Positions 9,226-18,300 of a DNA stretch of 64,000 nucleotides are shown here, in pieces (position 1 is the stretch's first letter; the number at the start of each line of letters is the position of its first letter). This DNA comes from Marivirga atlantica (GTDB lineage Bacteria; Bacteroidota; Bacteroidia; Cytophagales; Cyclobacteriaceae). The stretch covers positions 1,302,001 through 1,366,000 of the forward strand of contig NZ_JAERQG010000001.1 of the NCBI RefSeq assembly GCF_016734805.1, given 5' to 3'. The notes below the pieces were generated by a model. It was given only the letters and a program-made list of their open reading frames with translations, made no database searches and was not told where the DNA came from. The position numbers and the translations under genes were made by a program.

Positions 9226-11451
9226 TTGAAGCATAGCCTCACATACTTTTATAGTCTTTACAGGAAAAAATCCTTCCGCCTATGCTTATTAATTTGCTGG
9301 ATTTCCCTTATAGGTATCTCTATTTACCAGCTACAATATTTAAAATTAGCTTTCGACTTTGAGTCATTCTTTGCTCAGGACAGCCCCGATAAGCAATTCT
9401 ACGATGAACATAAGAAGGCTTTTGGTTATGATAATGATTACTTACTGCTCATCATTGAAGCCGAAAATAGACTGTTCTCTTCATCTGTTTTTACGGCCTT
9501 GGATCAATGGCAGAAGCAAGCTTCTCGCATTGAAGGTGTAGAGAAAATCAATTCGCCATTATCCTTAAAGCGAGTAATTGAAACACCTTTTGGACTGACC
9601 GCTTACCCATTAATTCATTTCGAAGATAGTACCAAGTTAGCGGCCGACAGCTCTAAAATTGCGCAACATCCTTTATACAAACAATATTTTAGTTTTGAGA
9701 GAAAGGCCATGATAGCTGTTATACAACATGTCCATTTCACCGATAAAAAAGTAGAAGAGGACTTCCTCAAACAACTCAAAGCCAGCTTAAACAGCTCAAA
9801 TTTATCAAAAACTAGTCTTGTAGGTAGGCTAACAGCTCAGCAGTCATTCGTTGAGAACATCAAACATGATTTTATTTGGTTTTCCTCACTGGCGTTGATC
9901 CTTTCTGCTATTATTCTGCTCTTAATTTATCGTTCATTCAGGTTAATGTTAGTACCTTATTTGATGAGCGTAACCGCTATGTTCTTCACTTTAGGGCTTA
10001 CTTCAATGTTAGGAATTCCGCTCAGTATCTTAAGCGTACTATTGCCAACCATCATATTATTTGTTTCAACTTCTGATGCTATTCACTTGTTAAATAGTTT
10101 CAGACATACTCAAAAATCCTCACATAATAATCGATTGTCAGAAGCTGTTCATAAGGTTTTGATTCCTACATTTTTAACTTCTTTAACAACGGCAATTGGC
10201 TTCATCAGCTTAATTTTTCTTCCATCGAGTCCTATAAAACAATTGGGTATATTAGCTGCAACTGGGGTGCTACTTGCCTTTATCGTAAATTTTCTATTTG
10301 CCCCGCTTTTATTGGCTAAGAATTACAAGCAAGCTCAAGGCAAGCTTCCGTGGAAAGCCTTAACGGTTATCATTTTCCGAAATAGGAAACTGATTTATGT
10401 TATTTTTGGTGGCTTCATATTGCTCTCTGCGTATTTTACCTTTCAGCTCAATACCGATAGTTATTTACTACGAGATTTACCTGAAGATGATGAGGTAAGG
10501 CAGAGTTTTGAGCTGGTCGACAACAGTTTTGGAGGATCCAAACCTTGGGAAATAGCATTGTGGCCTACGGACAGTTCGGAAACTGTTTGGAATGCTGAAT
10601 TTATGAATGAGGTGAATAAGATTAGTTCGTATTTAAACGATTCTCTTGACTTTGGAAGAGTAGTAGCACCGTCTCAATTATTGAAATATGCTAATCAGGT
10701 AAATAAGGGCGGATTGGTTGGTAACTATGCTTATCCTTATGAAAATACTCAAGATTTAATGGGAACAGCTGAAAAACTTAATCGCTATTTGAATGGGGCA
10801 GTAATCAATCAAGAAGGAAATTATGCCAGAATATTAGCTTTCATGCCCGATTGGGGAGCAAGTAAAACGACTAGGAAAAATGCAAAACTCGTTAAATTTA
10901 TTTCTGATAATGTAGATCAAAAAGTACTCGGTTATAGACTGACAGGTACCTCATTCTTGATTGATAAGAGCAATGAACTTGTATCATTGAATCTTCTAAA
11001 GGGATTGCTGATAGCAATTGGTTTAATTTCAATTATTCTGGCAGTTTATTTCAAATCATTCAAAATACTTTTGATTAGCTTAATACCTAATTTAGTACCT
11101 CTCTTAATAACAGCTGGTTTAATGGGATTAATGCAAGTGCCTATTAAGCTTACTACAACTATCATTTTTGTAGTTGCCTTTAGTATTGCCGTTGATGATA
11201 CTATTCATTTTATAGCCTCTTATAAAAAGCAAAGCGCTAAGAATCACATATGGAACACGCTAAAAACCTTTAGACTAGCAGGACTTTCCATCATAATCAC
11301 CACACTTATCATTGTGAGTGGATTCTCTCTTTTCATATTAAGTAGTTTTGCCACTACCTTTTATTTGGGTTTATTTCTGTCCTTATCGCTTCTAATAGCG
11401 CTATTGACGGATATTTTCTTACTACCTATTATTCTACCAAAGAATAGATAA
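9226..11451 (+). CDS. RND superfamily / MMPL exporter
   Basis: Inner-membrane protein of the 'predicted exporter of the RND superfamily' group, 741 residues. It has the duplicated RND plan: one N-terminal membrane helix (about 17-35), a periplasmic loop, a cluster of about five helices starting near 216, then the same pattern again with a second cluster starting near 589. Each half carries an acidic residue in an equivalent helix: STSDAIHLL in the first, and AVDDTIHFI near 657 in the second, as expected for proton coupling. It starts with TTG, forced by an upstream in-frame stop. Substrate is unknown; relatives export lipids or hopanoids. It is convergent with dtd, and no adaptor or outer-membrane channel gene is adjacent. 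Confidence 0.85.
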   Translation: MKHSLTYFYSLYRKKSFRLCLLICWISLIGISIYQLQYLKLAFDFESFFAQDSPDKQFYDEHKKAFGYDNDYLLLIIEAENRLFSSSVFTALDQWQKQASRIEGVEKINSPLSLKRVIETPFGLTAYPLIHFEDSTKLAADSSKIAQHPLYKQYFSFERKAMIAVIQHVHFTDKKVEEDFLKQLKASLNSSNLSKTSLVGRLTAQQSFVENIKHDFIWFSSLALILSAIILLLIYRSFRLMLVPYLMSVTAMFFTLGLTSMLGIPLSILSVLLPTIILFVSTSDAIHLLNSFRHTQKSSHNNRLSEAVHKVLIPTFLTSLTTAIGFISLIFLPSSPIKQLGILAATGVLLAFIVNFLFAPLLLAKNYKQAQGKLPWKALTVIIFRNRKLIYVIFGGFILLSAYFTFQLNTDSYLLRDLPEDDEVRQSFELVDNSFGGSKPWEIALWPTDSSETVWNAEFMNEVNKISSYLNDSLDFGRVVAPSQLLKYANQVNKGGLVGNYAYPYENTQDLMGTAEKLNRYLNGAVINQEGNYARILAFMPDWGASKTTRKNAKLVKFISDNVDQKVLGYRLTGTSFLIDKSNELVSLNLLKGLLIAIGLISIILAVYFKSFKILLISLIPNLVPLLITAGLMGLMQVPIKLTTTIIFVVAFSIAVDDTIHFIASYKKQSAKNHIWNTLKTFRLAGLSIIITTLIIVSGFSLFILSSFATTFYLGLFLSLSLLIALLTDIFLLPIILPKNR

Positions 11452-11453
11452 AA

Positions 11454-11906
11454 CTACTTTCTGTCTTTTGAATCAATAATTATAGTCACAGGTCCATCAT
11501 TTATTAAATTTACTTTCATATCTGCACCGAACTCTCCAGTCTGAATTTCTGTCGGGATCGAATTATTCAATGATTTAATCATGGACTCATAAAGAGGAAT
11601 TGCAATATCTGGTTTTGCAGCTTTAATGTAGGAAGGCCTATTTCCTTTTTTAGTGCTTGCATGTAGTGTAAACTGACTTACTAGAAGTATTTCACCATGC
11701 ACATCGATCAAGCTCTTGTTCATAACGCCTTCTTCGTCATTAAAAAGCCTCATATTTACAATTTTCCTACTTAGCCAGTCAATATCTTCCTGATTATCGG
11801 CTTCCTCTATTCCAAGCAAAATCATTAATCCTGACTCTATTTGACCTTTTATATCACCTGCTATTTTAACAGAGGCTTCACTTACCCTTTGAATTACAGC
11901 AATCAT
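11454..11906 (-). CDS. dtd: D-aminoacyl-tRNA deacylase
   Basis: Cytoplasmic quality-control enzyme that hydrolyses D-amino acids (and glycine) off mischarged tRNAs. The 150-residue length is standard. Motifs: MIAVIQRVSEASV at the start, the SQFTLHA loop, KGNRPSYIKAA, and the C-terminal GPVT cross-subunit motif (NDGPVTIIID). The ATG at 11906 overlaps the stop of the upstream gene by 4 bases (ATGA), so it is translationally coupled as the last gene of a four-gene minus-strand operon. Confidence 0.96.
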   Translation of the reverse strand: MIAVIQRVSEASVKIAGDIKGQIESGLMILLGIEEADNQEDIDWLSRKIVNMRLFNDEEGVMNKSLIDVHGEILLVSQFTLHASTKKGNRPSYIKAAKPDIAIPLYESMIKSLNNSIPTEIQTGEFGADMKVNLINDGPVTIIIDSKDRK

Positions 11907-12574
11907 TTTACTTCTTGTATTTTATCAGATTCTATTACTTTGAAGTTCTCCGATGAATTTAAGGCAAAGTGCTTCATAGCATGGGCAATTTGCTTGGCGC
12001 TTACTGGGCCATATTTCTTTAAAGGACCTTTAAAAATAAAGTCTAATTTAGTCATTAGCCATTTAGCAGTGGCTTCACCTGAACGTTTTTCATTTCGCTC
12101 ACCCGTAATTAATGAAGGTCTATGTATATAAGTTCTATTAATCTTTAGTGATTTTACAGCATCTTCAGTTTCGCCTTTCACTTTATTATAAAAAATCATT
12201 GATGAGGATTTTGCACCCATTGCTGAAATAAGGCTAAACGAATCACCATCATGTTCCTTTGCTACAGCAGCAAAGTCAACAACATATTGGTAGTCTACTT
12301 TCTTAAAGTTTTCCTTACTGCCGGCTTTGTTAATAGTAGTACCCAAACAGCAGAAGTAATCAGTTGCCTTTAATTCAGTTTGATGGTTATTCATGTTGCT
12401 GAAATCATCCATGATAACCTCTTTCACCTTACTTTCATCCTGCAGTTCTTGACTTCTTCTATTCACTACAATTACTTGCTCAAAGGAATCATCTTCTATT
12501 AGCATATCGAGCAAATGCCCTCCAACTAGGCCTGTAGCCCCAGTTATACATGCTATTCTTTTATTGGTTTTCAT
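11903..12574 (-). CDS. NAD(P)-binding Rossmann-fold protein, atypical SDR type
   Basis: A 223-residue short-chain dehydrogenase/NAD(P)H-binding protein. The dinucleotide-binding GATGLVGGHLL sits at the N-terminus, and the chain then follows the HTATIP2/'NAD-dependent epimerase-like' layout: VVNRRS, DYFCCLGTTINKAGS, YNKVKGETE (Y and K spaced as YxxxK) and YIHRPSLITGERNE. Substrate unknown; relatives are annotated as oxidoreductases or semialdehyde-dehydrogenase-like. Its start overlaps the upstream DUF1232 gene by 14 bases and its stop overlaps dtd by 4. Confidence 0.8.
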   Translation of the reverse strand: MKTNKRIACITGATGLVGGHLLDMLIEDDSFEQVIVVNRRSQELQDESKVKEVIMDDFSNMNNHQTELKATDYFCCLGTTINKAGSKENFKKVDYQYVVDFAAVAKEHDGDSFSLISAMGAKSSSMIFYNKVKGETEDAVKSLKINRTYIHRPSLITGERNEKRSGEATAKWLMTKLDFIFKGPLKKYGPVSAKQIAHAMKHFALNSSENFKVIESDKIQEVK

Positions 12575-12986
12575 CTATTATTTCCTTGTTATTAGTTTTA
12601 CTTTTTCTTTCCCATAATAAAAATTCGTTTAGTTCAGACTGTAATCTATCATAGGTCCATAAGGCAAGAGAGGCGTCATCTAGAAGACCACTTACTGGTA
12701 TGAAATCTGGAATTAAATCTGTCGGAGTAATGAAATATATGATGACGGCTGTAATGTAGAGCATATTTTTCCATGAAATATCCCTGTATGAACCATTCAC
12801 GTATGACTTGATAAGTCTGATAAAGTCAGCAAAAACCTTTCTGGTAGCTCTTACCTTCTTAGAAACTTTTGCCTTTGACTGCAGTGTTTCACTGGCATTC
12901 CTGATAAGCTTATTGCTGAGTTTCTTATCTCTCAAGATAAATGATGCACGCCTTACAGCATTTTTATAGGATAACTTCTTACTCAT
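12561..12986 (-). CDS. YkvA/DUF1232 family protein
   Basis: A 141-residue protein with the DUF1232 signature at about 75-115: YFITPTDLIPDFIP then GLLDDASLALW, in which a membrane-associated helix precedes the PxDxIPD motif. The N-terminal half is basic and helical. Function is unknown for the family. It overlaps the gene before it by 8 bases and the one after by 14, so it belongs to the same overlapping operon. Confidence 0.85.
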   Translation of the reverse strand: MSKKLSYKNAVRRASFILRDKKLSNKLIRNASETLQSKAKVSKKVRATRKVFADFIRLIKSYVNGSYRDISWKNMLYITAVIIYFITPTDLIPDFIPVSGLLDDASLALWTYDRLQSELNEFLLWERKSKTNNKEIIDENQ

Positions 12987-13200
12987 TATTATGCTGCTTT
13001 AATTTTTTATTCTTCTTTATAGGCACATAGATGTAAGCATATAGGGTATAAAGTGTAAAAGAACCTAAAAGGATCAGATAGAAATCTGTGAGCAGATTTT
13101 TGTAAATGAATATGGCCCAGAAAACTATTGTAAAAAGTATACCAAGCACTATCCTTATATTATTAGCCTTTATTTGAGTTTTAATAAATTTATCCTCCAT
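12979..13200 (-). CDS. Small two-helix membrane protein
   Basis: A 73-residue protein, first gene of the minus-strand operon, with ATG at 13200. Two hydrophobic segments (about 15-33 and 38-60) are linked by a short turn and followed by a Lys-rich tail, as in a hairpin inner-membrane protein with a cytoplasmic C-terminus. No family recognised. Its 8-base overlap with the DUF1232 gene supports it being real. Confidence 0.65.
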   Translation of the reverse strand: MEDKFIKTQIKANNIRIVLGILFTIVFWAIFIYKNLLTDFYLILLGSFTLYTLYAYIYVPIKKNKKLKQHNNE

Positions 13201-13319
13201 AAATAATGATTTGATCGATGTCTAATTTAATGAATCAATTATTAATGAAAGAGTTTACTTAATAACAACCAAAAAGTTTTTTTCTGTGTCTGTTAATTCG
13301 TTAACCGAAATGTTACATC

Positions 13320-14222
13320 ATGCTTAAAACTATCTTACCAATACTACTAATTTTTTTCACTTTATCAGCCAGGGCTCAAATTGATACAGATACTACTAAG
13401 ACACTGATTGTAGTACACACAAAAACAGGTGATGTTATCAAAGGATATTTAATTTCACAAGATAGGGAGTATCTAAAGATGGAAAGTATAATAGCAGGTA
13501 CATTAACCATCTCAGTGAAACAAATTGATAAAATTGTTTTACAAGATGCTAATACTGATCGAAACGATTTAACAGAAGTTGAAATTAGGGAAAAGACATT
13601 ATCAAATAAAAATGGCGAAGTATATTTAAATGAGCAGTATTACATACTTTCAAGTTCAGCCTTTAATCTGAAACAAGGTGAGTCTACCTTGAAAAATAAC
13701 ATACTGACTTTTGGATATGGTTTCTCCGATAATTTCTCAATGGGATTTGGAACCAGTGTACTAGCCATTTTGGGAGGAGTAGGAGCATTATATATTAGCC
13801 CAAAATATACTGTAAGAATTAATGACTATGTACGGCTTAAGTTTGGTCTGGATGCATTTGTAGGCGCAAGCGTTGAAAATGAAAGTGCCGCTGCAGCCAT
13901 TCTTAATACAGGCGTAACAATAGGGAGTCCAAATGCTCATTTAACCTCATCAATATATTATGGCTATGCTTCTGATTTTGGTTCTACGGATTTTCTGTAC
14001 TCGGTAGCCGCAATGGTAAGGGTAACCAGAAAATTAAGTTTTATTGCAGATAATTTATTGTTTCGATTCAGTGAAGACAAATATCAATATCTTACAACAG
14101 CCGCCATGCGCTTACATAATATGAAAACTACTTTTGACCTTGGCTTTCTAACAACAGAAGAAATAACGCAAGAGCTTCCTGTTTTAGGAATTCCTTTTAT
14201 TGGCTTTTCTTATAAATTTTAG
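13320..14222 (+). CDS. Secreted or outer-membrane beta-rich protein of unknown function
   Basis: A 300-residue protein with a type I signal peptide (MLKTILPILLIFFTLSARAQ, cut after AQA-like AQ). A short N-terminal module (about 25-80) has a repeated strand pattern, KTGDVIKGYLIS then AGTLTISVKQIDKIVL, that looks like a small beta domain. From about 120 to the end there are alternating hydrophobic/polar strands with glycine-aromatic turns and a terminal aromatic (SYKF at the C-terminus), typical of an outer-membrane beta-barrel. It is convergent with the next gene with a gap of only 2 bases. No specific family recognised. Confidence 0.7.
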   Translation: MLKTILPILLIFFTLSARAQIDTDTTKTLIVVHTKTGDVIKGYLISQDREYLKMESIIAGTLTISVKQIDKIVLQDANTDRNDLTEVEIREKTLSNKNGEVYLNEQYYILSSSAFNLKQGESTLKNNILTFGYGFSDNFSMGFGTSVLAILGGVGALYISPKYTVRINDYVRLKFGLDAFVGASVENESAAAAILNTGVTIGSPNAHLTSSIYYGYASDFGSTDFLYSVAAMVRVTRKLSFIADNLLFRFSEDKYQYLTTAAMRLHNMKTTFDLGFLTTEEITQELPVLGIPFIGFSYKF

Positions 14223-14224
14223 AT

Positions 14225-14746
14225 TTAAAATTCTCTTTGAATTTCTTCCTTTAATAAGGCTAAGCTGTAGGCAATTGAATCATTAGTTTTACTCAGCGCC
14301 TGTTCATAAATACGTTTCACCAGTGATAAGGCTTTATCTTCCGGGTTGAGCTCTTTTGCGGCCTGGTTAATTGACATAATCAGCTCTTCTTTTGCGGTTT
14401 TTACAGATGACCAGGCATCATTGCTTATGTAAACCTGCTGAGCCAGGTTATGATTAAATTCTTCTCTAATTTCGTTAAGAAGCAAAAACTGTAACTCCGC
14501 CACATTCTGATCTTTTTGCTGAACCCTTCTTATTAATTGTTCAGGTGAAATTCTTTCAAGGTAGAGACACATCCTTTCATAAGCTTGTAACCTTAGCGGA
14601 AGAATGATCTCTTTATTTTTACCTTTTAAATTGATAAGGTTTCTCTCATTTGATTTCTGCAGCATTGTTTGAATGGCCAGATACATGGCGTATAAAACTA
14701 TAGCAGCAGGTATTATAATTTTAAGTAAGTCCCATAATGGTTCCAT
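14225..14746 (-). CDS. Single-helix membrane-anchored protein of unknown function
   Basis: A 173-residue protein from the ATG at 14746. One N-terminal membrane helix (about 8-25) is followed by a long helical cytoplasmic part with LPLRLQAYERMCLYLERI, then an Asn/Gln-rich helix and a C-terminal helix. It resembles a conserved uncharacterised Bacteroidota family I cannot name with certainty. The open frame begins 27 bases earlier with a TTG at 14773, but an exact -7 box covers that codon, so the ATG is preferred. Confidence 0.7.
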   Translation of the reverse strand: MEPLWDLLKIIIPAAIVLYAMYLAIQTMLQKSNERNLINLKGKNKEIILPLRLQAYERMCLYLERISPEQLIRRVQQKDQNVAELQFLLLNEIREEFNHNLAQQVYISNDAWSSVKTAKEELIMSINQAAKELNPEDKALSLVKRIYEQALSKTNDSIAYSLALLKEEIQREF

Positions 14747-14770
14747 AAGCGAAAACGTATTGAATTTTTC

Positions 14771-14778
14771 CAAAAGTA
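14771..14778 (-). promoter_or_regulatory. -7 box for the 14225-14746 gene
   Basis: Minus strand TACTTTTG, an exact TAnnTTTG match, 25 bases before the ATG at 14746. It overlaps the alternative TTG start and so argues against it. Confidence 0.5.
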
Positions 14779-14821
14779 AATTAAAATGGCTTTACTACAT
14801 AGCTTAAGCAATCAGAAAACT

Positions 14822-14829
14822 TACTTTTG
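14822..14829 (+). promoter_or_regulatory. -7 box for the HesB-like gene
   Basis: TACTTTTG on the plus strand, 38 bases before the ATG at 14868. It forms a divergent promoter pair with the box at 14771-14778. Confidence 0.5.
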
Positions 14830-14867
14830 TTTTTATTCGTTGCCCTATAAAGTAAAAAATAAAATCA

Positions 14868-15164
14868 ATGATTCCTGTAGATATTAGCAAAGAGGCACTT
14901 GATGAAGTGAAGAATATAATGGCAAACAAGAATATCCCTGAAGGATATGGCTTACGCATTGGTGTAAGAGGTGGAGGAGGTTGTTCAGTAGCTGGTATGA
15001 ATTATATATTAGGTTTTGACAAGAAGAAGGCAACAGATAAAGAATTTAAGGTGGACGGTGTCACTATATATATAGAGAAGAGTCATTTTATGTATATTAT
15101 AGGAACAAAGGTGAAGTTTGTAAATGACAATGAGAGTAGCGGTTTTGTTTTTGAAAAGGTTTAA
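14868..15164 (+). CDS. HesB/IscA-like protein lacking the C-terminal cysteines
   Basis: A 98-residue protein with the A-type Fe-S carrier fold: an ISKEALDEVK start, the GLRIGVRGGGGCSVAGMNY core with one cysteine where IscA has its first ligand, and an SGFVFEKV end. A-type carriers (IscA, ErpA, SufA) normally continue with a CGCG-type segment carrying two more ligand cysteines; here the stop codon comes immediately before that segment. The protein may therefore bind iron or a cluster differently, or have a structural role. It has its own promoter and no isc/suf genes beside it. Confidence 0.8.
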   Translation: MIPVDISKEALDEVKNIMANKNIPEGYGLRIGVRGGGGCSVAGMNYILGFDKKKATDKEFKVDGVTIYIEKSHFMYIIGTKVKFVNDNESSGFVFEKV

Positions 15165-15234
15165 TCTAAGAATATTTACTTTTAATCTTTGAATAATAGG
15201 AGTTTATCCTTTTAAAATATTAACTAAAAATCCC

Positions 15235-15251
15235 GTATAAAATTTTTATAC
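15235..15251. promoter_or_regulatory. Palindrome in the SusC promoter region
   Basis: GTATAAA, 3 bases, TTTATAC: a perfect 7-bp inverted repeat ending 14 bases before the -7 box, so it covers the expected -33 region. It lacks a T-run and GC content, so an operator is more likely than a terminator. No regulator gene is adjacent. Confidence 0.3.
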
Positions 15252-15265
15252 CATTAATTCTTTGT

Positions 15266-15273
15266 TAAGTTTG
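15266..15273 (+). promoter_or_regulatory. -7 box for the SusC/SusD operon
   Basis: TAAGTTTG, an exact TAnnTTTG match, 38 bases upstream of the SusC ATG. Confidence 0.5.
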
Positions 15274-15310
15274 TTATTGAGTAAACAATTTTTAACCTAA
15301 ACAAACTAAT

Positions 15311-18300
15311 ATGAAGAAGATTCTACTAACATGTTTCATGTTGGTGTTCGTGCTTTACGCATGGGCCCAGGATCGCACTGTAAGTGGTAAAGTCACCGAT
15401 GCACAAACAGGTGAAGGCTTACCAGGTGTGAATGTTTTAATTAAGGGTACCAGTAATGGTGTGAATACTGACCTTAATGGTCAGTTCAAAATATCTGTCC
15501 CTTCAAGCGATGCCGTTCTTGTATTTACTTTTATTGGAATGGAGAAAAAGGAAGTTACAGTAGGCTCCAGGTCGGTAGTTGATGTTAGTCTAGCTCCGGA
15601 TGTCCAGCAGTTATCTGAGGTAGTAGTGACTGCTATGAACGTTTCTAGAGATAAGGCTTCATTAGGTTATTCCCAACAGACCTTGGATGCCGATGCAGTT
15701 AGTAAAGTTAAGGAAACTAACTTTATTAATTCTTTGTCTGGTAAAGTAGCTGGTGTGAATGTTCGTCAAAATAACACCATGGGTGGTTCAACGAATATTA
15801 CAATTAGAGGTAATTCTTCATTTTCTAATAACCAGCCTTTATTCGTGATAGATGGTGTGCCAGTTAGTAATGAGACTAATAACTCAGCTGCTCAACAAAA
15901 CGGTGGTTATGGTTATGATTACGGTAATCCAGCTGCTGATATAAACCCTGAGGATATTGCATCTATGTCCGTTCTTAAAGGCGCAGCCGCTACAGCATTA
16001 TACGGTGCTCGTGGCCAAAATGGTGTAATTTTAATAACTACTAAAAAAGGTAATAAAGGTAAAGGCCTGGGAATTACTATTAGTTCAGGACTAACTATTG
16101 GATCTATCGATAGAAGTACGTTTGCTGAATACCAAGATAAATATGGTGCTGGATATGGTCCATACTATGGCAGTACTGGTTACTTTGAAGATGGTGACGT
16201 TGATGGAGATGGTACAGAGGATTTTTACGTACCTACAACAGAGGATGGATCTTATGGAGGAGCTTTCGATGGATCAAACGTTTTTCATTGGGATGCATTT
16301 GTTCCTGAGTCAGATAACTACAGAACCGCAAAACCATGGGTTGCAGCAGCAAACGGTCCTGCAGAGTTTTTTGAAACGCAAACAACTTGGAACAATTCAA
16401 TAGCCTTATCTGGAGGCAATGAAAATAATTCATTCAGATTAAGTTATTCTAATGTTGATGAGAGTGGTATCATGCCAAACAGTACAATGGATAAAAACAC
16501 TATCAATTTTACTGGTTCAACTAAGTTGTCTGAAAAGCTTTCTACTGATGTTTTATTTCAATATAACAGGCAAGATGTAGTTGGTAGATATTCTACTGGA
16601 TATAGCGATAACATTATGTCCAATTTTAGACAGTGGTGGCAGGTAAATGTTGATGTTAAAGAACAAGAAGATATTTACAATAAAACTGGAAAAAATTACA
16701 CATGGAATGCTGCCGACCCATTCGCAGATCCTACTAATCCAATTTATTGGGATAATCCATATTGGACAAGATATGAGAACTACAATTCAGATACTAGAGA
16801 TAGAATTTTATCAAAAATTGGTATTAATTACCAAATTAATGATTGGTTAAATTTCTCTGGTCGCGCTTCAATTGACACTTATTTTGAAGAAAGAGAAGAG
16901 CGCAGAGCTGTTGGTTCCGTTCCAACTGCATTTGGTGTGCAAAGAAATTCTGAGTCATCAGGTTATCAAAGAACTGATATTACTAGTGCTGAGTATAACT
17001 ATAATGGTGTTCTTTCAGGAACCAAAGAAGTTTCAGCAGATTTCTCTATTTCAGGTTTGTTAGGATTTAATCTTAGAAAAGAGCGTTATGAGTATTCTCA
17101 AAAATCTACAAGTGGTGGTTTAGCCGTTCCTGGTTTGTATGCATTAGGGAATTCTGTAAACCCTAATCCTTTCCCTTTTGAGCAAATATTAGAGAAAGAA
17201 GTGTATGGTTACTTTGGTAATATCAACTTAGGTTACGGAGACTTCCTATATTTAGATGGAAACTATAGAGTAGATGTGTCTTCAGCTTTGCCGCTAGATA
17301 ATAATCAATATGATTACTTTTCACTTGGTTTAGGTTTCGTATTTTCTGAATTAGTTGATATTGACTGGATGGATTTTGGTAAATTCAGGGCTAGTTATGG
17401 TACGGTAGGTAATGATGCAACTGCTCTTAGAGTGAAAGATATTTACTTAAGGCAACCAAACTTTGGTACTGCAATACAGACAACGTTACCAACAACCAAG
17501 AATAACAGTAACTTATTGCCTGAAATTACAAAGGAATATGAGGTTGGTTTACAATTCACAGGTTTAAATAGAAGATTAAACGTTGATTTAGCTTATTACA
17601 ATAGAGAAACGTCTAACCAACTGTTAAGCGTTCAACTATCTAAAGCCACTGGTTATGGATCTACTTATTTAAATGCAGGCGCTATCCAAAATCAGGGTGT
17701 TGAGTTAGTATTAGGTGGTGATATCATTAGAAATAATGATTTCAAATTTAATATGACTGCTAACTTTACTAAAAATGTTAGTGAAGTTCTTAGTTTAATT
17801 GGTGATACTGAGAATTATGTATTTGGGTCTTTCCAATCTGGTGTGACATCAAATGCTACAGTAGGAGAGCCTTTCGGTGTTCTTAAAGGTACAGGTTACG
17901 AGTATATTGACGGAGAAATTGTTATCAACGGAAGCGGATACCCTGTAGCAGTAGCTGATCAGATAATTGGTGATCCTAACCCAGATTGGACATTGGGTGT
18001 GAATAATACTTTATCTTATAAAGGTTTTGCTTTAAACTTCTTAGTTGATGTGCAAAAAGGAGGTGATGTTTATTCGCTGGATATGCATTATGGAAGAGGT
18101 ACTGGTCTATATCCTGAAACAGCTGCTTTAAATGCTAATGGTGTGAATGTGCGTGAACCTGTTGCCGATGGCGGTGGTTTTCTTTATGAAGGTGTAACTG
18201 AAAGTGGAGAGCCTAATACAACTTACGCGGATGCATCTTTTTATGGAGGTGCCTTTTATTGGGGTAACTCAAGTAGACAACCTAACCAAATGACAGTGTA

